From NCBI GenBank assembly GCA_934513205.1, contig CAKSWU010000007.1, forward strand, positions 20,174-84,173: a DNA stretch of 64,000 nt, read 5' to 3'. Shown here piece after piece: positions 58,497 through 64,000 of this stretch. The position numbers and the translations under genes were made by a program. The stretch is from an uncultured Faecalibacterium sp. (GTDB taxonomy: Bacteria > Bacillota > Clostridia > Oscillospirales > Ruminococcaceae). Within the stretch, counting starts at the first letter, position 1. Each line of letters opens with the position of its first letter. The notes under the pieces are model-generated. The model worked only from the letters and a program-made list of their open reading frames with translations. It made no database searches and was not told the DNA's origin.

Positions 58497-59693
58497 ATGG
58501 ATCTGAACGGAAAATGCGTCCTTCTGGGCGTGAGCGGCGGCATCGCCGCCTATAAAATGGCCAACGTTGCCAGCGCACTGCGCAAGCTGGGGGCGGATGT
58601 GGAGGTCATTATGACCCAAAACGCCACCCAGTTCATTACCCCCCTCACCTTTGAGACCCTCACCGGTCACAAGTGCATGGTGGACACCTTCGACCGGAAC
58701 TTCAAGTTCGATGTCACCCACATCTCACTGGCCAAAAAGGCGGATGTGATCCTTGTGGCCCCCGCCACCGCCAATGTCATCGCCAAGATGGCCCACGGCA
58801 TCGCAGACGACATGCTTACCACTGTGGTGCTGGCAGCAAAGTGCCCCAAGCTCGTGTCCCCCGCCATGAACACCGGCATGCTGGAAAACCCCATCACGCA
58901 GGACAACCTTGCCACGCTGGAGCGATACGACTTTACGGTCATCCCCTCCGAGAGCGGCGTGCTGGCCTGCAAGGATGTGGGCAGCGGACGCCTGCCCAAA
59001 GAGGATGTGCTCATCGAGCACATCCTGCACACCATCGCCCGCCCCAAGGATCTTGCCGGGGTGCGCGTCACCGTCACCGCCGGCCCCACGCAGGAGGCGC
59101 TGGACCCGGTGCGGTACCTGACCAATCACTCCACCGGCAAGATGGGCTACGCTCTGGCCCGGGCTGCCGCCATGCGCGGCGCAGATGTGACCCTCATCCA
59201 CGGGCAGACCGCCCTGCCGCCGGTACAGTTCACCACCGATGCGCCGGTGACCACTGCCCAGCAGATGTACGAGGCCGTCACCGGCTGCTTTGACGCCACC
59301 GATGTGCTTATCATGGCTGCCGCCGTGGCGGACTACCGCCCCGCCGCCGTAGCCGATGACAAGATCAAAAAGAAGGACGGCGATCTGTCCATTCCGGTGG
59401 AGCGCACCCCGGATATCCTTGGCACCATCGGCCCGCGCAAGACCCGGCAGTTTTTGTGCGGTTTTTCCATGGAGACCCGGGATCTTGTGGAAAACTCTTC
59501 CGCCAAGCTGAAAAAGAAAAATCTGGACATGGTGGTGGCAAACAACCTCAAGGTGGCCGGTGCCGGGTTTGGCGTGGACACCAACGTGGTCACCCTCATC
59601 ACCCCGGACGGCACCCGGGAGCTGCCCCTGATGAGCAAAGCCGATGTGGCAGATGCCATTCTGGACGAGATCCTTGCGCGGAGGAATCGCTGA
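58497..59693 (+). CDS. coaBC: Bifunctional PPC decarboxylase / PPC synthetase
   Basis: 398 residues, fusion protein. CoaC part (1-185): flavoprotein with LLGVSGGIAAYKMANVASAL, catalytic His in FDVTHISLAK, and SPAMNTGMLENPITQDNL near residue 120. CoaB part: VTVTAGPTQEALDPVRYLTN, STGKMGYALARAAAMRGADV, AAVADYRPA and KIKKKDGDLS. It converts 4'-phosphopantothenate and cysteine to 4'-phosphopantetheine. GGAGG precedes the ATG. A weak hairpin with tttt follows. Confidence 0.96.
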   Translation: MDLNGKCVLLGVSGGIAAYKMANVASALRKLGADVEVIMTQNATQFITPLTFETLTGHKCMVDTFDRNFKFDVTHISLAKKADVILVAPATANVIAKMAHGIADDMLTTVVLAAKCPKLVSPAMNTGMLENPITQDNLATLERYDFTVIPSESGVLACKDVGSGRLPKEDVLIEHILHTIARPKDLAGVRVTVTAGPTQEALDPVRYLTNHSTGKMGYALARAAAMRGADVTLIHGQTALPPVQFTTDAPVTTAQQMYEAVTGCFDATDVLIMAAAVADYRPAAVADDKIKKKDGDLSIPVERTPDILGTIGPRKTRQFLCGFSMETRDLVENSSAKLKKKNLDMVVANNLKVAGAGFGVDTNVVTLITPDGTRELPLMSKADVADAILDEILARRNR

Positions 59694-59723
59694 CCCGCTC
59701 CCCGGCGGGGTCCCGGTTTTCTT
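59691..59723 (+). terminator. Possible weak terminator after coaBC
   Basis: gacccgctccccggcggggtc can fold with mismatches and is followed by ccggttttctt. The region to murC also has a TATAAT at 59811-59816 that may be the murC -10. Confidence 0.4.
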
Positions 59724-59888
59724 GTACACATCTCACAAATTCCCAAAAGGATTTATAGTTCTTTCCGAAAATTCGGTTTTACCTGTTTATTTTGCGCGCC
59801 AAAAATTATATAATAAGATGTATTCTAATTGCATGGAATGGAACCGTCTGCTCTGCAGCCGTTCCTTTATTTGGAGGAGAGCCTTAGT

Positions 59889-61274
59889 ATGTTCATGTAC
59901 ACCGATTACAACCAGCATCTGCTGGACAATGTAAAAAAGATCCACTTCATCGGCTGCGGCGGCAGCGGCATGTATCCGCTGATCCAGATCCTGGCATCCA
60001 AGGGTTATCAGATCTCCGGCAGCGATGTGCTGGACGGCAGCATCATCCGCTACGAGCGGGAGATGGGCGTGAAGGTCAGCCTTGGCCACAACGCCGACAA
60101 CGTCATCGGTGCGGACATGGTGGTCTATTCTGCCGCCATCTCCAAGGATAACGTAGAGCTGAACGCGGCCTCCTCCTACGGCATCCCCACCATCGAGCGC
60201 AGCGTGCTGCTGGGCTATGTGAGCCGCCTGTACAAACAGAGCATCTGCGTGTCCGGCACCCACGGCAAGACCACCACCACCTCCATGATCACCACGGCGC
60301 TGGAGCTGGCAGGCCGGGACCCCTCTGCGGTCATCGGCGGCAAGCTGCCCCTCATCAACGGCTACGGCAAGGCCGGCAAAGGCGATGATATCGTCATCGA
60401 GTCCTGCGAGTTCGCCGAGACCTTCCTGAAGCTGACCCCCTACCTGTCCGTCGTGCTGAACATCGACAACGATCATCTGGACTACTATGGCAGCATGGGC
60501 GAGCTGAAGTTTGCCTTCAAGCGCTTTGCCCTGATGACCCAGTTTATGATCTTCGCCAACGCGGACGACAAGAACACCATGGACGTCATGTACACGCTGG
60601 ACCGCCGTGTGCGCACCTTTGGCATCGAAAACGGCGGCGACTATCAGGCGCTGAACGTCAACGAATACAAGCCCGGCTTCTTCGAGTTCGACCTGAAGGA
60701 GTGGGACAGCCCCACCACCAGCCGCATCCGTCTGTCCGTGCCGGGACGCCACAACATCTACAACGCACTGGCAATGTGTGCTGTCTGCCGATTTGTGGGC
60801 CTGACCGCCGAGCAGTGCGCCGCCGCTGCCCTGAACTTCAAGGGTGCAGGCCGCCGCTTTGAGGTCTACGGCGAGTGCAACGGGGCCCTGGTCATCGACG
60901 ATTACGCCCACCACCCCACCGAGCTCCGGGCTACCCTGACCACCGCCAAGGAGATGGGCTACAAGCGTCTGATCGCCGTCCACCAGCCGTTTACATACAG
61001 CCGCACCAAGATGCTGTTCAACGACTTTGTGGACGTGCTGAAGATCCCCGACATCACCGTGCTGACCCCCATCATGGGCAGCCGCGAGCCCAATGACCCC
61101 ACCATCACCAGCGCAAAACTGGCAGCTCAGATTCCCGGTTCCGTGCTGGTGAACAGCCTGGAGGAGGCTGCCGACTGGGTCAAAAAGAACGCCCAGCCCG
61201 GTGATCTGGTCATCACCCTCGGCTGCGGCGATATCTACAAAGCCAGCCGGATGATGGTTGCCGAGCAGCCGTAA
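59889..61274 (+). CDS. murC: UDP-N-acetylmuramate--L-alanine ligase
   Basis: 461 residues. It adds L-Ala to UDP-MurNAc in peptidoglycan synthesis. Marks: KIHFIGCGGSGMYPLIQILA, ATP loop CVSGTHGKTTTTSMITTALE near residue 119, LNIDNDHLDYY, VPGRHNIYNALAM and DDYAHHPTELRATL. ATG 59889 has GGAGGAG upstream; ATG 59895 is an alternative. The GCGGSGM and NIDNDHLDY forms fit MurC; Mpl-like paralogues are less likely. Ends at a shared terminator. Confidence 0.94.
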   Translation: MFMYTDYNQHLLDNVKKIHFIGCGGSGMYPLIQILASKGYQISGSDVLDGSIIRYEREMGVKVSLGHNADNVIGADMVVYSAAISKDNVELNAASSYGIPTIERSVLLGYVSRLYKQSICVSGTHGKTTTTSMITTALELAGRDPSAVIGGKLPLINGYGKAGKGDDIVIESCEFAETFLKLTPYLSVVLNIDNDHLDYYGSMGELKFAFKRFALMTQFMIFANADDKNTMDVMYTLDRRVRTFGIENGGDYQALNVNEYKPGFFEFDLKEWDSPTTSRIRLSVPGRHNIYNALAMCAVCRFVGLTAEQCAAAALNFKGAGRRFEVYGECNGALVIDDYAHHPTELRATLTTAKEMGYKRLIAVHQPFTYSRTKMLFNDFVDVLKIPDITVLTPIMGSREPNDPTITSAKLAAQIPGSVLVNSLEEAADWVKKNAQPGDLVITLGCGDIYKASRMMVAEQP

Positions 61275-61294
61275 TTTTCGCTTATCACAGCAGA

Positions 61295-61333
61295 CAGCCC
61301 GGTGCGAAAGGGTTTCGCACCGGGCTGTTTTCA
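61295..61333. terminator. Bidirectional terminator
   Basis: cagcccggtgcgaaa (61295-61309) pairs perfectly with tttcgcaccgggctg (61313-61327), then tttt. The kinase gene on the other strand stops 3 bases beyond. Confidence 0.9.
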
Positions 61334-62275
61334 TTTTCTCTGTCGATACTTCAAAGGGGTCTGCACCTCGGCGCGGATCTTGCCAAGATAGGTGCGGGTC
61401 TGCTCTGCGCCCTGTAAAATAGACTCCACCTGCGCTTTCTGTTCTGCGGTCAGGCCGTCATCCTCTGCCAGCAGCTCCGCGTTGCCCTCGATGATGGTCA
61501 GCGGCGTTTTCAGCTTGTGGGACAGCTGAATGATCTGCTCCCGCTGCCGCTGCTCCATGGCCCACTGCTTCTGTAAGCTGCCGGTCAGTGCATCCCCCAT
61601 GGTTTGCAGCGCCTGTAAAGTGCTCTCGTACTCCCGCACCTTCGCGCCGGAAAACACCGCGCTGTCCAGATCCTTCCGCGCCACCGCCTGCGCTGCGGCG
61701 GTCAGCTTTTCAGTCTCCCGGGTCAGGAAGCGCCCGGTCCTGTGGGTGCTCCACACCACCGCGCCTACCAACAGCAGAATGCCCAGAATGCAGTGCACGG
61801 TCTGCATATCCGGCAGCACGCCCCGCAGCGCAGGGTCGGCGTAGGGCACGGCATAGTCAAATTGCAGCAGACAGACCGTTCCGTCCTGCAATTTTGACGT
61901 CATATAATACTGCGTGTAGCCAAAATGCCAGCGGGTTTTCCCCTGCCGGTTCTCCATTGCCCGCTGCAAGTGCCCGGCATCCATGTTGGTGGCCAGCACC
62001 TCGCTGCTGTCGGGCGCGGCAAACAGGGCGTACCGGCACAAGGAGTCCAGCTGGGTCTCGTCAAAGGTGGCAGCGGTCATGCCCGGCAAAACATCCTGTG
62101 CGGCCTTCTGACAGGCCTGTGCAGCCTGATTCGCGGGCAGGAACAGCCCGCCGTTCTGGACCCACAGCATCAGCACCAGCAGCCACCCCACCGCGACCAG
62201 CAGGCAGGCCAGCGCCGTGCGCACAAGATATTGCAGCAGCACGCTGCGCAGAGAGGTCAGTCTTCGCTTTTCCAT
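61331..62275 (-). CDS. Histidine kinase lacking the ATPase domain
   Basis: 314 residues. Two membrane helices (about 12-40 and 160-180) flank an extracellular sensor region. A HAMP-like segment (LTAAAQAVARKDLDSAVFSG) and the dimerisation/phosphoacceptor domain follow, with the H box LSHKLKTPLTIIEGNAELL near residue 265. The protein ends about 45 residues later at PLKYRQRK, directly before a terminator. The N, G1, F and G2 boxes of the catalytic domain are absent. It can receive but not make phosphate, or it relies on another kinase. Start 62275 lies inside the end of the response regulator gene (19-base overlap). Confidence 0.82.
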   Translation of the reverse strand: MEKRRLTSLRSVLLQYLVRTALACLLVAVGWLLVLMLWVQNGGLFLPANQAAQACQKAAQDVLPGMTAATFDETQLDSLCRYALFAAPDSSEVLATNMDAGHLQRAMENRQGKTRWHFGYTQYYMTSKLQDGTVCLLQFDYAVPYADPALRGVLPDMQTVHCILGILLLVGAVVWSTHRTGRFLTRETEKLTAAAQAVARKDLDSAVFSGAKVREYESTLQALQTMGDALTGSLQKQWAMEQRQREQIIQLSHKLKTPLTIIEGNAELLAEDDGLTAEQKAQVESILQGAEQTRTYLGKIRAEVQTPLKYRQRK

Positions 62276-62937
62276 CGGTATCCCACGCCCCATACGGTAT
62301 TGAGCAGCTTTTCCGGCTCCGGCACGCCCGCCGCCCGCAGCTTTGCCCGGATGTTCTTGATGTGCTGGGTCACGGCGGTGTCGTCCGCTGTGCCGTCAAT
62401 GCCAAAAACAGCTTCGTAAATTTGCTCCTTGGTAAAGGTCTGCCCGGCGTGCAGCGCCAGATACTCGCAGATGGCATACTCCGAGCGGGTCAAGGGCAGC
62501 GCCGTGCCATCCACTGCCGCGCTCCGGGCGGTCAGGTCAAAGGCTACTCCGCTGCGCACCATCCGGTGCGCCGGGGTGCGGCTCTGCCGCCGCAGATGTG
62601 CCGCCACCCGCGCCCGCAGCTCTGCCACCCGGAAGGGCTTGGACAAAAAGTCATCTGCCCCGATGCCCAACCCCTCCAACACGGCAGCCTCATCGGTGCG
62701 GGCACTCAGAAACAGGATGGGCGCTTCGGTCAGGCTGCGGATGCGCCGACAGACCGCAAAGCCGTCCTCCCCGGGCATCATCACGTCCAGCAGGATGCAG
62801 TCTGCCCAGCGGCAGAGCGCCTCGGTCAGCGCCCCGCCCGCCTGCCGCGTTTCTACCCGGTGGCCGTCCCGCTCCAAAGTGGTGCGGATCAGCTTGCAGA
62901 GCTCTAAATTGTCATCCACTGCCAGAATGTTTGCCAA
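62257..62937 (-). CDS. OmpR/PhoB-family response regulator
   Basis: 226 residues. Receiver domain with ILAVDDNLELCKLI, phosphoacceptor Asp in CILLDVMMPGEDGFAV near residue 51 and Lys in FLSKPFRVAELRARV; C-terminal winged helix ending TVWGVGYRWKSED. The start is TTG at 62937: GAGGTGA lies 6 bases upstream, at the end of the TraX-like gene, and no ATG lies closer to the receiver. Its partner kinase, encoded next, lacks an ATPase domain. Confidence 0.92.
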   Translation of the reverse strand: MANILAVDDNLELCKLIRTTLERDGHRVETRQAGGALTEALCRWADCILLDVMMPGEDGFAVCRRIRSLTEAPILFLSARTDEAAVLEGLGIGADDFLSKPFRVAELRARVAAHLRRQSRTPAHRMVRSGVAFDLTARSAAVDGTALPLTRSEYAICEYLALHAGQTFTKEQIYEAVFGIDGTADDTAVTQHIKNIRAKLRAAGVPEPEKLLNTVWGVGYRWKSED

Positions 62938-62941
62938 AAAA

Positions 62942-63805
62942 TCACCTCAAAGCGTTATAAAACAGACAGGATGCCCCATACAGCAGGTACACATGGGCCG
63001 GGTAGAACCAGTAGAACAGCTGCTTGTGACCCTTGCCCCGCTGCCCATTGTACAGCAGCATCAGCAACACCGCCGCCACCCCGAACCACTCGTAGTTGTC
63101 GGTGAACATCTGCGTCCAGATAAAACCCTCCTGTCGGCAAGCCATCCCAAAGGTCAGCGCAAAGTCACACAGGAAAATCACCAGTGCCCATACCGTCAGC
63201 TGCACTTTGCGCCGTCCACGCAATGCATACAGCAGCACACCGCCCAGCAAAAAGCTCCAGCTGCCATCTGTGATGGCCGTCCACAGGGGCAGCGGGCTGG
63301 TGATGACAAAGGCCACGACTGTCGAAGCGATGGGCATCTCCTGTACCTGCGGGAAAAGCAGCAGAAATACCAGCACCGCAAATGGCCAGCACAAAACGGC
63401 AGCAATGGCAGCAATGCCTTTTGCAAGCTTCTTCTCCCGCAGCCAGTCGATGCCCTGCCAGACGATGCACAGCAGCGCAAGATCCTGAAAAATCGCGTTC
63501 ATCGGGTAGAAGCCATCCCCGCGCCGGAAGGCCTTGGCGTAGATCATAAAGAATTCCAGCGCCGCCATGGCCGTGCCAATAGCCCAGATGCGGATAAAAT
63601 ACCGCCTGCGGTCATGGGTGTGGGCAAAGCCCTCCACCGTGCAGAACAGGAACAGCGGCGCACTGAGCCGCCCCAGCATACTGAACACCGTCGGGATGCA
63701 GCCGGTGAACTCGAAGAAATAATGAATGTGGTCCAGCACCATCAGCACCAGTGCAATGGTCTTGAGCTGGGTACCGTCCAGCCCTTTTTTCGTCAGTTTA
63801 TCCAT
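62942..63805 (-). CDS. TraX-family membrane protein
   Basis: 287 residues with about eight helices. LDGTQLKTIALVLMVLDHIH at the N-terminus, with FSMLGRLSAPLFLFCTVEGF and HTHDRRRYFIRIW, is the TraX pattern; TraX acetylates pilin N-termini, and chromosomal relatives in Firmicutes are membrane acyltransferases of unknown target. ATG 63805 follows AAGGAGA; ATG 63829 has none. Head of an operon with the response regulator and kinase. Confidence 0.88.
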   Translation of the reverse strand: MDKLTKKGLDGTQLKTIALVLMVLDHIHYFFEFTGCIPTVFSMLGRLSAPLFLFCTVEGFAHTHDRRRYFIRIWAIGTAMAALEFFMIYAKAFRRGDGFYPMNAIFQDLALLCIVWQGIDWLREKKLAKGIAAIAAVLCWPFAVLVFLLLFPQVQEMPIASTVVAFVITSPLPLWTAITDGSWSFLLGGVLLYALRGRRKVQLTVWALVIFLCDFALTFGMACRQEGFIWTQMFTDNYEWFGVAAVLLMLLYNGQRGKGHKQLFYWFYPAHVYLLYGASCLFYNALR

Positions 63806-63903
63806 ACAGAATCTCCTTTCTTTGTACATTCAGTGTAGCAGGAAATTCTGTAGAAAGTATAAGGTTTTTCTTTATAATACTATTTTCTGCCCCAAAACGC
63901 AAC

Positions 63904-63938
63904 AAAAAAGCCCTGAGACATATATCTCAGAGCTTTCT
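63904..63938 (-). terminator. rRNA operon terminator
   Basis: Minus-strand stem aaagctctgaga / tctcagggcttt followed by a T run (aaaaaa on the plus strand), directly after the 5S gene end. Confidence 0.85.
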
Positions 63939-63943
63939 GTTCA

Positions 63944-64000
63944 AGTCGGCGACTACCTATTTTCACAAGCCGTTTCCAGCTAACTATCTTCGGCACAAGT
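63944..64000 (-). rRNA. rrf: 5S rRNA, 3' part (runs off the edge)
   Basis: On the minus strand the last bases read ...gccgaagatagtta, ggaaacggc, gtgaaaataggtagtcgccg, the 3' half of a 5S rRNA: loop E/helix IV followed by the GTAGTCGCCG end that pairs with the 5' end. A terminator follows. The rest of the gene and operon lie outside the window. Exact 3' end uncertain by a few bases. Confidence 0.85.

Overview
The window reads as chromosome of an anaerobic, GC-rich member of the class Clostridia, most like Faecalibacterium or a close Oscillospiraceae relative. The basis is the gene set: an rnfCDGEAB operon, pyruvate formate-lyase with its activase, a T-box in front of cysS, a CIRCE operator on clpB, dipicolinate synthase dpaAB, an LPKTG surface protein, and several families of short intergenic repeats of a kind I associate with Faecalibacterium. 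The genus is inference; the only rRNA present is the 3' end of a 5S gene at the right edge.

Layout. 1-3960: minus-strand cluster of a stand-alone acyl-AMP ligase, an acyl carrier protein, a condensation-type acyltransferase and a small unknown protein. 4112-9611: plus-strand surface-polysaccharide genes (membrane acyltransferase, coiled-coil protein, glycosyltransferase, flippase-like membrane protein). 9610-10806: XRE regulator divergent from a zinc-ribbon membrane protein. 10964-14400: pflB-pflA behind a control region with two copies of GTTAG-N6-CTAAC. 14557-17200: LPKTG beta-repeat surface protein. 17205-18941: cysS with a Cys T-box leader. 19156-21831: ROK-family protein converging on eno, which is followed by three microprotein genes. 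22030-28650: MATE exporter and a branched-chain amino acid ABC operon with an attenuator after the binding-protein gene. 28652-30019: a second XRE/secreted-protein module in an AT-rich island. 30131-38206: asnA, a CBS-domain membrane protein, clpB, a 23-residue peptide element, degV, purA. 38441-41440: repeats, a UPF0291 gene, queH, an MFS transporter. 41473-46696: Rnf operon. 46898-53401: small membrane protein, DUF5662 protein, glycan-export genes (two-domain glycosyltransferase, ABC ATPase, permease, rfbC) and a D,D-carboxypeptidase. 53499-54892: dpaAB. 54967-55600: repeats. 55677-61274: ECF S-component, Gfo/Idh oxidoreductase, coaX, coaBC and murC. 61331-63805: TraX-like protein, response regulator and a histidine kinase lacking its ATPase domain. 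63904-64000: end of an rRNA operon.

How it works together. PFL makes acetyl-CoA and formate, and Rnf couples ferredoxin oxidation to NAD reduction and ion pumping. coaX/coaBC supply CoA steps and the ECF S-component may import the precursor. Surface genes are spread over several clusters. The least explained material is intergenic: two repeat families whose stems change in a pairing-preserving way while linkers and loops stay fixed, a TIR-bounded element that supplies the stop codon of a glycosyltransferase, tandem microproteins after eno, and two look-alike XRE/operator/secreted-protein cassettes.
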